Shown here in pieces: positions 41,426-49,197 of a stretch of 64,000 bases of DNA. Every line of letters starts with the position of its first letter. Position 1 is the first letter of the stretch. Location: positions 124,001 through 188,000 of the forward strand of contig CAVBUH010000073.1 in NCBI GenBank assembly GCA_963598415.1, given 5' to 3'. Both the position numbers and the translations under genes were made by a program. The notes under the pieces were generated by a model, which searched no databases, had not been told where the DNA came from, and saw only the letters and a program-made list of their open reading frames with translations. The stretch is from Colimorpha_A sp900556615. Its GTDB lineage: Bacteria > Bacillota > Clostridia > Oscillospirales > CAG-272.

Positions 41426-42757
41426 TCATCTGTATTCCGCTGTAAAGATGTTAATGCGCTCTTTTTTCAAGAGAAACGCATACGCCGCAAGAGACACGAT
41501 GCTGTCGAAGGCGTTGCCAATACCGAACAGCAGAGCAATTCCGACGAGTGTGGGCACCCATGCACCCGTTACATAAAGAACAAATGCGATACCGTAATAG
41601 ACGATATTGGTTACCACTGATTCGAACAGCATATATTTCGTCTTGCCGAGCCCGTAGAAGGTAGAGTCGAATACATTTTGGATGGCGTAGAGAACGTAGA
41701 AGCCAACGAGAAGCAGAACGAGTTCAAAGAGTTTATCCACGTCAGTGAAGCCGAGCACATACGTCATAAACGGTTTCCAGCCGGGAATGCTCACGAACCA
41801 CAGCGCTGAGATGATCGCCGTGATTCCGAAATAGCCCAACGTATTTTTACGAATGTTTTCTTTATCTGCAGCTACCTCTTGCTTAATGAGTTCTCCCAAC
41901 TGGAGTACGGGCAGAAGAAGCCACCCCCATATGAAATTATTTGCCACCCAATAGGTGCCTTGTTCTCCTACAACGTTGACCATTCGCACGATCATCACCA
42001 TATAGGTAACGTTGCGGACAAGAGATTCCACGCCCGATATTCTGCCGATCTTAACGAATTCTTTCGTCCATGAGAAATCCGGCTTTGCCTTGGTGAATAT
42101 TTTGATTTTTTCTTTGGCGAGAAGAACGACCGATACGGCAAGCAGAAGCGCATTGACGATTATGTTGGAATAGCCGATGCCGTTCACACCGAGGTGCGCC
42201 GACACAGGCAAGTTTGACACGAGAAAGGTATCTGAAACAAGGCATAGAACGAGCCGCGCACCGGTAAGTACGTAAAGATATTTGCTCTTATTCACCGTTA
42301 CTAATATGACGAGAGCGAACTGCGAGAGGATGGAGAAAATATTGGCAATGCTTTCGATGCGTATGTAGGATGCTGAGGCTTCGACGATGCTTGCCTCAGT
42401 TGCCATCAGCTTCAGCAGCGGTTCTGCGAACATTAGCACTACAGCAGAAAGCACAGCATATACGCCGAAGGAAATTAGCATACCGGTTCGTACGCAATTA
42501 GTGAATTTTGCTTTATCGTCTTTTACCTTGCCAACGAAATAGAACAGTGGCAGAATGATGGCTTCATTCAGAATTTCATAAATCAGATTGACCCATGAGA
42601 GCTGTCCCGCAATTGAGTAAGAATATTCGCCCGGTAACTGTCCGAGGAAAAATACGCGCACCGTGGTGTAGACGGTCGGTGTAAGCCCGAGGACGAGCAA
42701 TGCGAAAAAGAGCTTGTAATTGATTCTGCTAAGCGACAGTTTGAGCTTGGGAAACAT
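41426..42757 (-). CDS. MATE family efflux transporter
   Basis: 443 residues with about 12 transmembrane helices in two pseudo-repeated halves, as in MATE transporters, which export cationic drugs or metabolites using Na+ or H+. Recognisable pieces include FLGQLPGEYSYSIAGQLSWVNLIYEILNEAIILPLFYFVGK at the N-terminus and LGVNGIGYSNIIVNALLLAVSVVLL in the sixth-helix region. The substrate is unknown. It is monocistronic, with an AGGAGGCG ribosome-binding site, a promoter about 210 bp upstream and a structured leader between. Confidence 0.88.
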   Translation of the reverse strand: MFPKLKLSLSRINYKLFFALLVLGLTPTVYTTVRVFFLGQLPGEYSYSIAGQLSWVNLIYEILNEAIILPLFYFVGKVKDDKAKFTNCVRTGMLISFGVYAVLSAVVLMFAEPLLKLMATEASIVEASASYIRIESIANIFSILSQFALVILVTVNKSKYLYVLTGARLVLCLVSDTFLVSNLPVSAHLGVNGIGYSNIIVNALLLAVSVVLLAKEKIKIFTKAKPDFSWTKEFVKIGRISGVESLVRNVTYMVMIVRMVNVVGEQGTYWVANNFIWGWLLLPVLQLGELIKQEVAADKENIRKNTLGYFGITAIISALWFVSIPGWKPFMTYVLGFTDVDKLFELVLLLVGFYVLYAIQNVFDSTFYGLGKTKYMLFESVVTNIVYYGIAFVLYVTGAWVPTLVGIALLFGIGNAFDSIVSLAAYAFLLKKERINIFTAEYR

Positions 42758-42966
42758 ATCCGTCGCCTCCTGTTGTTATTAGCAAAAAGGACAAAAGAAA
42801 GACATCTGCATACAATCGCAGATACCAAAAAAACGACAACGCTCCCGTCACCCCATGTCTGCTACCATAAGTGCGATTCGCCGGAAGTTACCGAAAATCT
42901 GTCAGGTTTGCGGTAAGCTTCCCAATTGCCATAGCAATCGCTTAAAGTCACTATTTGCTTATGATT
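42758..42966 (-). promoter_or_regulatory. Structured 5' leader of the MATE transporter gene, candidate regulatory RNA
   Basis: About 200 nt of transcript before the start codon. Minus-strand folding shows a hairpin CGGTAA-CTTCC with GGAAGCTTACCG (42922-42883), a small ATTGC-GCAAT hairpin (42938-42925) and an enclosing AAGCGATT / AATCGC pair (42943-42873) that competes with it. Near the gene is a terminator-like ATCTGC/GCAGAT hairpin (42823-42804) followed by TTTCTTTTG. I cannot match it to a known riboswitch class. Confidence 0.5.
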
Positions 42967-42995
42967 ATTCTATCATTTTTAATTGCGGAAGTCAA
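42967..42995 (-). promoter_or_regulatory. Sigma-A type promoter of the MATE gene
   Basis: Minus-strand TTGACT (42995-42990) and TAGAAT (42972-42967), 17-bp spacer. Confidence 0.65.
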
Positions 42996-43179
42996 TAAAA
43001 ATTCCATTGCAGTTACAATTTGTCTTTTCATCTTATTCGGTTTTGGTTTTCTTCGTTAAGGGCATCACGCTTTGGAGTGGTGGGTATTTTTTGATTTGCC
43101 TAACGGGTTATTGAGAAAGGTTTTCCGAACAGAAATATGCGTCTGCCGAAAACGGTGTTTTCGGCTAATATTCTTTCCC

Positions 43180-43220
43180 TCTTTCTTGTTAAGAAAGAGG
43201 CGGGGAATGGGGCAGCGCCC
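43180..43220. repeat. Double-hairpin intergenic element
   Basis: CCTCTTTCTT/AAGAAAGAGG followed by GGGGAATGGGGCAGCGCCCC. It has the same order of two hairpins as the element at 2142-2196 and lies just downstream of the flavoprotein gene, where it could terminate transcription. Confidence 0.6.
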
Positions 43221-43235
43221 CAAAATAATTATAAT

Positions 43236-44453
43236 TTACTTTTCTGCACTGTCAGCCGCACAAACCGCAGTGGAAAAGGCGATTTGAAGATTAAACCCGC
43301 CGGTATATCCGTCAACATCGATAATTTCACCCGCAAAATACAGTCCTTTCACAAGTTTGGATTCCATTGTTTTCGGGTTAATCTCCTTGGTGGAAACCCC
43401 TCCCTTTGTGATGATTGCTTCCTCTATCGGGCGGAAGCGGGAAAGTCTCACAGGAAAGGATTTAAGCAGAGAGATGATTCTGCGGCGTTCCTCTCTGGTT
43501 ATGGAATTTACCTTCTTATTGGGATCAATTCCGCTTAGCGAGACGAAAACAGGAATCATTTTCGAGGGAAGAAGAGCACCGAGGGAATTGGAAAAATCCC
43601 GATTGATATTTTTCGAAAAATCAGAGAGAAGGCGGCTGTCAAGTGTTTTTTCATCGAGCGCCGGCTTGAGGTCGATGACAAGGGTGTATTTTCCCGGTTC
43701 AAGGTCGGGAATCATGGAGGAAGCCGATAGTATCATAGGACCTGTCACTCCAAAATGAGTGAACATCATTTCTCCGAAGTCAGAATATGCTTCTTTTCCG
43801 TCACTTCTTATCATTACGGCGGAAACATTTTTTAGTGACAGTCCTTGCATTTCCGCACAGAAACGGTCGGGCGATTCTATCGGTACAAGGGAGGGAGAAA
43901 GCTTTGTTACCGTGTGACCGAGCTCTTTGGCAAAGCGATAGCCGTCGCCGTCAGAGCCTGTTTTGGGATATGACATTCCGCCTGTGCAGAGTATGACCGC
44001 ATCGAAGCGGTAATGTTTTCCTCCTGCGATAAGTCCCGTAACAGAACCATCCTCAGCGGTTATTTCGGAGACTCTTTTATTTACAGTATGTCCTTTTACG
44101 ATATCGCGCAGAGCATGAACGATATCTCCTGCACGATCGGATTTCGGAAAGACGCGGTTTCCTCGTTCTGTTTTGAGAGGCACGCCGTGCTCTTCAAAAA
44201 AATTCATGGTATCCAAACAGGAGAAGGCACTGTATGCGGAATAGAGAAAACGGGAATTGGTCGGAATGTTCGCCATGAATTCTTCGGCTGTGCAGTTGTT
44301 GGTTATATTGCATCTGCCTTTACCTGTGATGCCGAGCTTAAGACCGAGCCTGTCGTTTCTTTCGAACAGGGTAACATCGGCACTGCCGGAAATAAGCCTT
44401 GCCGCCGCCATCATACCAGCAGCGCCGCCTCCTACTATTGCGATTTTTTTCAT
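43236..44453 (-). CDS. HI0933/BaiN-like NAD(P)/FAD-dependent oxidoreductase
   Basis: 405 residues from ATG 44453, chosen because the FAD motif (KKIAIVGGGAAGMMAAARL) begins at once; the open frame extends 25 codons upstream without family match. Further motifs: LFERNDRLGLKLGITGKGRCNITNNC, VILCTGGMSYPKTGSDGDGYRFAKELGH, GEMMFTHFGVTGPMILSAS, and GLYFAGEIIDVDGYTGGFNLQIAFSTA. The family includes RdsA and BaiN, the latter linked to bile acid reduction, but most members have no assigned substrate and are common housekeeping genes of Firmicutes. Confidence 0.9.
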   Translation of the reverse strand: MKKIAIVGGGAAGMMAAARLISGSADVTLFERNDRLGLKLGITGKGRCNITNNCTAEEFMANIPTNSRFLYSAYSAFSCLDTMNFFEEHGVPLKTERGNRVFPKSDRAGDIVHALRDIVKGHTVNKRVSEITAEDGSVTGLIAGGKHYRFDAVILCTGGMSYPKTGSDGDGYRFAKELGHTVTKLSPSLVPIESPDRFCAEMQGLSLKNVSAVMIRSDGKEAYSDFGEMMFTHFGVTGPMILSASSMIPDLEPGKYTLVIDLKPALDEKTLDSRLLSDFSKNINRDFSNSLGALLPSKMIPVFVSLSGIDPNKKVNSITREERRRIISLLKSFPVRLSRFRPIEEAIITKGGVSTKEINPKTMESKLVKGLYFAGEIIDVDGYTGGFNLQIAFSTAVCAADSAEK

Positions 44454-44591
44454 TTGTTTTATGACTTTGCCTTTGATTTTGCAAAGGTCTCCTTTTCTGC
44501 CGGGATTAAGCAGGCTGCGCTTAACCAAGATTGCCGGCTGCTTTTCGGCAAAGACTCAAAACCGTCAGGCGGTTGCCCGACGCGTGGCCTT

Positions 44592-45455
44592 TTACACTTT
44601 ATCTTTGTCGTAAACGTCGTATTCGTCCCATATTTTTTCGAGTCGGCTGAATACATCTTCAAGCTCAGTCTGTTTTTTGCGAGACACTGCCACGATAAGA
44701 GCGTCGATTATGCTGAGAGGAGCGACAAGGGAATCAACAAAGGACGCCATATCACTTTTGGCATAGAGCTTTGAATCGGCATAAGGCGCGATCGGAGAGC
44801 GGTCGCTGTCGGTGAGAGCGATGATATGCGCTTTTTGCGAACGTGCATATTCAACGGCACTGATGATCCGTTTTGAATAGCGGGGAAAGCTGATTGCGAT
44901 AACCGCATCTTTATCGGATACACGCAGGAGCTGTTCAAAAACCTCGCTTCCGCTTGTGGTCTGTACGAGCGATACGCGTTCAAACATGAATCGGAAATTA
45001 AATGCGAGAAAATTTGCTAAAGACGCTGAGCTTCTCATTCCGATTATATAAATCTTGCGTGAGTTCATAAGCGCGTCTACCGCACTGTCAAAATCCTTTC
45101 TGCTTACGCTTTCAAGGGTGGCGCGTATTTTGGAAATATCGGAATTGAGAACGCTTTCCAGTACGTCTCCGTTTCCGATCCGATCATTTGTTACCTCCAT
45201 ACGCTGAACAGGGGTAAGCTTCATTCTGATCAGCTCCTGAAGAGCCGTCTGAAGCTCCGGATAGCCTTCAAAGCCGAGAGCGGAGGCAAATCTTACGACG
45301 GTGGACTCGCTGACGCCTGTTACTTCTCCGAGCTTTGAGGCAGTCATAAAGGCCGCTTTATCGTAATTGGCGATGAGATAACTGCCGATAGATCGCTGTC
45401 CTTTTGAAAATTCCGGGATCATGTCTTTTATTCTGTCAAGAAGATCGTTTTTCAT
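44592..45455 (-). CDS. RpiR/MurR family transcriptional regulator
   Basis: 287 residues from ATG 45455; an ATG six codons earlier is possible. The N-terminal HTH_6 domain reads RIKDMIPEFSKGQRSIGSYLIANYDKAAFMTASKLGEVTGVSESTVVRFASALGFEGYPELQTALQ. The C-terminal SIS domain carries KIYIIGMRSSASLANFL and AVIAISFPRYSKRIISAVEYARSQKAHIIALTDSDRSPIAPYAD. SIS domains bind phosphosugars, so it likely controls sugar or amino-sugar genes. No obvious target is adjacent; the flavoprotein gene 138 bp downstream is not an expected one. Confidence 0.9.
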   Translation of the reverse strand: MKNDLLDRIKDMIPEFSKGQRSIGSYLIANYDKAAFMTASKLGEVTGVSESTVVRFASALGFEGYPELQTALQELIRMKLTPVQRMEVTNDRIGNGDVLESVLNSDISKIRATLESVSRKDFDSAVDALMNSRKIYIIGMRSSASLANFLAFNFRFMFERVSLVQTTSGSEVFEQLLRVSDKDAVIAISFPRYSKRIISAVEYARSQKAHIIALTDSDRSPIAPYADSKLYAKSDMASFVDSLVAPLSIIDALIVAVSRKKQTELEDVFSRLEKIWDEYDVYDKDKV

Positions 45456-45695
45456 ATGCCTTCCGCTTATCATCGAAATCAGATGAAAGCCCTCCGTTTG
45501 TGATGGTTTATGAATCGGACTTTGCCGTTTCCTGCAATTTGAGTCTGTTATTACGCAAAAAAATACACGCATAACCGGATATGCAGGCTGAAGCGGTATA
45601 TCCTTCATAATGCGAATTATTATCTCAATTATAGAGTTAAAAATGAAATTTGTCAAGAGGCGGAATGAATATTCGGGAAATGAATCAAAAAATAA

Positions 45696-45876
45696 CGGGC
45701 TGTTGCGTTAAGCAACAAGCCCGGCATCTTCCCGGTTGGGAAACCGGGAAGATGCCGAATCGGGTGTTTTTGACTGTATTTTCTTTGGATTATTATGAAT
45801 TTAAATGGTCAAAATTACGGATTTCATCCGCAAAACCCGACTTCGTGGGGCAGTCGCACTAACGTGCTACTGCCCC
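45696..45876 (+). repeat. Three-hairpin repeat element, copy 2
   Basis: Hairpin 1 CGGGC-TGTTGC / GCAACA-AGCCCG (45696-45722), hairpin 2 GCATCTTCCCGGTT / AACCGGGAAGATGC (45724-45755), then the conserved TTTCATCCGCAAAACCCGAC, and hairpin 3 GGGGCAG-GCAC-TAAC-GTGC-CTGCCCC (45847-45876). It matches the layout of 17077-17245. The loop of hairpin 3 (TAAC) is the reverse complement of the loop in copy 1 (GTTA). Confidence 0.6.
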
Positions 45877-45904
45877 TTGATCCTGCATAAATGGGTTCGT
45901 ATGA

Positions 45905-46018
45905 ATTTTATTTTGTATCCGAAAACAGAAAATATGACAATTCGGCATTTTCATCAACTGCCGCTGTAAGAGCATCAAAGCCAGATGTGAATTGTGAAAA
46001 TTCCGCAGTATTGCCTTA
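45905..46018 (+). repeat. Right half of a degenerate TTAAGGCAATACCG family copy
   Basis: Retains TTTTGTATCCG, GAAAATATGAC and the right end GCAGTATTGCCTTAA. The right end supplies the stop codon of the neighbouring minus-strand gene. Confidence 0.55.
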
Positions 46019-46303
46019 AGCTCTGAAATTATAACCGCAGTCATGGCAGTAATAAATCCTTTTGTGGTTTGAAAACCATTTTTTAGCCTGCCAAACATGA
46101 CCTTTACCGCTTACCTTATGTATAATCGCCATCCACCAATCATAAAAAATAAAAACCATAAATCCGATCATCCATTTGATCATCAACCATAGAAAGTACC
46201 AAATCCCAAATAATATCAAAAATAAACATCCGTGTTTACTTGATTCATTTGAAAGCTGTACTTTGGTGCTGCCGCATTTCGGACATTTTTGATTGATCGC
46301 CAT
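46016..46303 (-). CDS. Small zinc-ribbon membrane protein
   Basis: 95 residues from ATG 46303; the longer frame begins at a TTG inside the GGGAGG and is not used. N-terminal CPKCGSTKVQL and C-terminal YYCHDCGYNF provide two CxxC pairs that could form one split zinc ribbon, on either side of one or two hydrophobic helices rich in Trp/Phe (about 27-60). No function is known to me. The stop codon and 3' end lie in the conserved TTAAGGC end of a repeat, so the reading frame may have been shortened or re-terminated by repeat insertion. Confidence 0.7.
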   Translation of the reverse strand: MAINQKCPKCGSTKVQLSNESSKHGCLFLILFGIWYFLWLMIKWMIGFMVFIFYDWWMAIIHKVSGKGHVWQAKKWFSNHKRIYYCHDCGYNFRA

Positions 46304-46492
46304 TTTATTTATTGTTCCTCCCAAATTTTAAAAGTATAACGATTAAAGGTTATCGTACTGAAAAACGCGGCTTCAATTCCGCCAAACAGGCGTATGCAGT
46401 ATAGGTGCTTATATACGGGAATATATAGTTGAAATTACATTAAAAAGTCTGGTTATACAAGCATAATTATCCCCAATAAATATAAGTTAACA

Positions 46493-46673
46493 TAAGGCAA
46501 CACCGTTGGATTCACGGCTTGCGCCTTGATTGCAATCTGCTTGCCCGTTTCTCGCCATTACTTCAAAAGTGCCTTCGGCAGAGGAATCGCGCTTGCTTCC
46601 TCAATTTGTATCGTCTGATGAAAAGTATGACTGTGCATCTGTATCCCATCAGAATCCGTCGGTATTGCCTTAA
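46493..46673 (+). repeat. TTAAGGCAATACCG repeat family, full-length copy
   Basis: Starts TAAGGCAACACCGTTGG and ends CCGTCGGTATTGCCTTAA, with the core TTCACGGCTTGCGCCTTGA, CTTCGGCAGAGGAATCG and TTCCTCAATTTGTATCGTC. Confidence 0.85.
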
Positions 46674-46821
46674 ATCATTTGAGTGCGGTTTATAATTAAA
46701 AAATTATTCGGTAAATATGATATATAATATATTAAACCACGTTATTTTTACAATTGCAAGCGTTGGATGTATTTTTGTATAACTTTTTTCTTTTGTTTTA
46801 TCTTAAATTCCGTGTCGGCTC

Positions 46822-46850
46822 TTTACAAATTCCATAAAATATATTATAAT
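46822..46850 (+). promoter_or_regulatory. Sigma-A type promoter of cysE-cysS
   Basis: TTTACA (46822-46827) and TATAAT (46845-46850) with a 17-bp spacer, 78 bp before the cysE start. No T-box or S-box element was seen in the leader. Confidence 0.75.
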
Positions 46851-46928
46851 TATCTGATAGTAGCTTTTGCGCGGATACTGTTTCGCCGAGCGCTTCGATA
46901 AAATCTGACTTTCAGGAGATTTGGCGAT

Positions 46929-47612
46929 ATGAACAGAGCAGAAAAAATCGCTTTGCTAACATATAAAAATATCAGACAGGAGCTTTCCTCAATAAAGGAA
47001 AGGGATCCTGCGGCGACAAGCTCGCTTGAGGTAGCTTTGCTTTACTCCGGTTTTCATGCGGTGCTTGCTTACCGTATAGCCCATATTCTTCATGTGAGGG
47101 GATATATAATACCTGCAAGAATAATCAGTCAGACGGCTAAGTTTTTTACGGGGATAGAGATTCATCCCGGCGCAAAGATCGGTAAGGGTTTGTTTATTGA
47201 TCACGGAAGCGGCGTCGTCATCGGAGAGACTGCCGAAATCGGAGATAATTGCACGCTTTATCAGGGAGTGACACTGGGAGGAACCGGAAAGGATATCGGA
47301 AAACGCCATCCTACCCTTGGTAATAATGTTATGATAGGAGCCGGCGCAAAGGTTTTGGGACCTTTTAAAATCGGAGACAATTCCAAAATAGCTTCTAATG
47401 CCGTGGTGCTATCGGAGGTGCCGCCGAATTCTACGGCGGTGGGAATCCCGGCGAGAGTAGTCAAAACCAATAATAAAAGAATTGATCTTGATCAGGTGCA
47501 TATACCCGATCCCGTCTCTCAGGAGCTGTGCAGACTGCAGCATAAGATAGATTTACTCGAAAGAAAACTTTCCGAGATGGAAAACGGAGAAAATAAAAAT
47601 GAAACTGTATAA
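46929..47612 (+). CDS. cysE: Serine O-acetyltransferase CysE
   Basis: 227 residues, in the short Gram-positive size range. It has a helical N-terminal domain and a left-handed beta-helix of hexapeptide repeats with the family motif GIEIHPGAKIGKGLFIDHGSGVVIGETAEIGDNCTLYQGVTLGGTG, GKRHPTLGNNVMIGAGAKVLGPFKIG and the C-terminal PARVV. It acetylates serine with acetyl-CoA as the first step of cysteine synthesis. The last 14 bp overlap cysS, so cysteine supply and its charging to tRNA are co-expressed. Confidence 0.96.
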   Translation: MNRAEKIALLTYKNIRQELSSIKERDPAATSSLEVALLYSGFHAVLAYRIAHILHVRGYIIPARIISQTAKFFTGIEIHPGAKIGKGLFIDHGSGVVIGETAEIGDNCTLYQGVTLGGTGKDIGKRHPTLGNNVMIGAGAKVLGPFKIGDNSKIASNAVVLSEVPPNSTAVGIPARVVKTNNKRIDLDQVHIPDPVSQELCRLQHKIDLLERKLSEMENGENKNETV

Positions 47613-48996
47613 TACGCTGACCAGAAGCAAGGATGAGTTTGTAACAAACGAACCGGGGAAAGTGAAAATGTATACCTGCGGTCCGACGGTTTATCATTTT
47701 GCTCATATCGGCAACCTTCGTACCTATATTATGGAAGATGTGCTGGTAAGAGCGCTGGACTATCTTGGCTACGATGTGACGCGGGTGATGAATATTACCG
47801 ATGTGGGACATCTTTCCGGAGATTCCGATGACGGAGAGGATAAAATGCTCAAAGGCGCGAAGCGCGAGCATAAAACCGTAATGGAAATCGCAAAATATTA
47901 TACGGAAGCTTTCTTTAAGGACTGTGAGGCTCTCAATATAAGGCGCCCCGACGTGGTTCAGCCGGCAACAGGCTGTATTGCGGAGTTTATCGGTATGATA
48001 CAGAAGCTGCTTGCCGACGGATACGCTTATGTTTCGGGCGGAAATGTTTATTTTGATATTTCAAAGCTTGAGAAGTATTATGTATTCGGGGACCATGACG
48101 CCGAAAATCTTGAGGTAGGCGTAAGAGACGGAGTCGGAGAGGACGAAAATAAGCGGAATCCTGCCGATTTTGCTCTTTGGTTCACAAAATCAAAGTTTGA
48201 CGATCAGGAGCTCAAATGGGACAGTCCCTGGGGAGTGGGGTATCCCGGATGGCATATCGAGTGCTCGGCAATCTCTCTCAAATACTGCGGCGAATATCTC
48301 GATATTCATTGCGGCGGAATTGATAATGCTTTTCCTCATCATACAAATGAAATTGCACAGTCGGAGGCATATCTCGGACATAAGTGGTGTAATTTCTGGT
48401 TTCATGTATTGCATCTCAATACGGCAAGCGGAAAAATGTCAAAATCCAAGGGGGAATTCCTGACTCTCAGTCTGCTTGAGGAAAAGGGCTATGATCCTCT
48501 TGCTTATCGGTTCTTCTGTCTTTTGTCTCATTACAGAAAGCCGCTTGTGTTTTCCTACGACGCCCTTGACAACGCTGCTACCGCTTATTATAAGCTGAAA
48601 GCGCGGTGTGCGGCTCTGTCGGAGGACGGAGAGGTTGACAAAGCCGCGTTTGACGCGAAACGGGCAGAGTTTTCCGAAACCATCGGAAATGATATCAATA
48701 CGTCTCTTGCCATAACGGCTGTTTATGATGTGCTGAAGGCGGATATGAATGACGCTACCAAGCGCGCCGTTATTGAGGATTTTGACCGCGTTCTTGCTCT
48801 TGACCTTACAAAGGTTCAGGAGAAAAAAGAGGATTCCGCCGAGAAGGAGGATTCCGCTATCATGGAGCAGATCGCCCTTCGTGCTGCTGCTAAAAAGGCA
48901 AAAAATTATGCCGAAGCGGACAGGATCAGGAATGAACTTGCTGCACAGGGTGTTACGCTTATTGATACGCCGCAGGGAACGACATATAAACGCTGA
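47599..48996 (+). CDS. cysS: Cysteinyl-tRNA synthetase
   Basis: 465 residues, the normal length. The class I HIGH motif appears as HIGN (36-39), and KMSKS is at 279-283. The active-site zinc ligands include C27 and C222 with the GWHIECSA and HCGGIDNAFPHHTNE segments. The C-terminal anticodon-binding part carries an Asp/Glu/Lys-rich insertion (VQEKKEDSAEKEDSAIMEQ) between helices. It attaches cysteine to tRNA-Cys. It overlaps cysE by 14 bp, a common arrangement in Firmicutes. Confidence 0.97.
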   Translation: MKLYNTLTRSKDEFVTNEPGKVKMYTCGPTVYHFAHIGNLRTYIMEDVLVRALDYLGYDVTRVMNITDVGHLSGDSDDGEDKMLKGAKREHKTVMEIAKYYTEAFFKDCEALNIRRPDVVQPATGCIAEFIGMIQKLLADGYAYVSGGNVYFDISKLEKYYVFGDHDAENLEVGVRDGVGEDENKRNPADFALWFTKSKFDDQELKWDSPWGVGYPGWHIECSAISLKYCGEYLDIHCGGIDNAFPHHTNEIAQSEAYLGHKWCNFWFHVLHLNTASGKMSKSKGEFLTLSLLEEKGYDPLAYRFFCLLSHYRKPLVFSYDALDNAATAYYKLKARCAALSEDGEVDKAAFDAKRAEFSETIGNDINTSLAITAVYDVLKADMNDATKRAVIEDFDRVLALDLTKVQEKKEDSAEKEDSAIMEQIALRAAAKKAKNYAEADRIRNELAAQGVTLIDTPQGTTYKR

Positions 48997-49081
48997 TTTT
49001 TCCGCAGGAGAAGAGGGGAGAACGATATATAAACGTCGGTTCTTCAGACTCCGCTCTCGTAGGCGGACAGGACGGCGGTTT

Positions 49082-49133
49082 TTAAGGTCATGCCGCCAAG
49101 GCGCAAGCCGTGAACCCGGTGGTGTTACCTTAA
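49082..49133 (-). repeat. Mini copy of the TTAAGGCAATACCG repeat family
   Basis: Read on the minus strand: TTAAGGTAACACCACCGGG, TTCACGGCTTGCGCCTTGG, then CATGACCTTAA. Only the left about 35 bp and the right end remain, a clean internal deletion between cysS and the solute-binding gene. Confidence 0.7.
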
Positions 49134-49197
49134 GTTCCTGGCTGCCGTTTTATGCGTCGGTCTTATTGAAAAACGATCTGATAAAAGGATTGGGTTT

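Noticed and set aside
46680..46928. T-box or S-box leader for cysE-cysS
   Set aside because: The space between the promoter and cysE is under 80 nt and shows no specifier or terminator/antiterminator pair.
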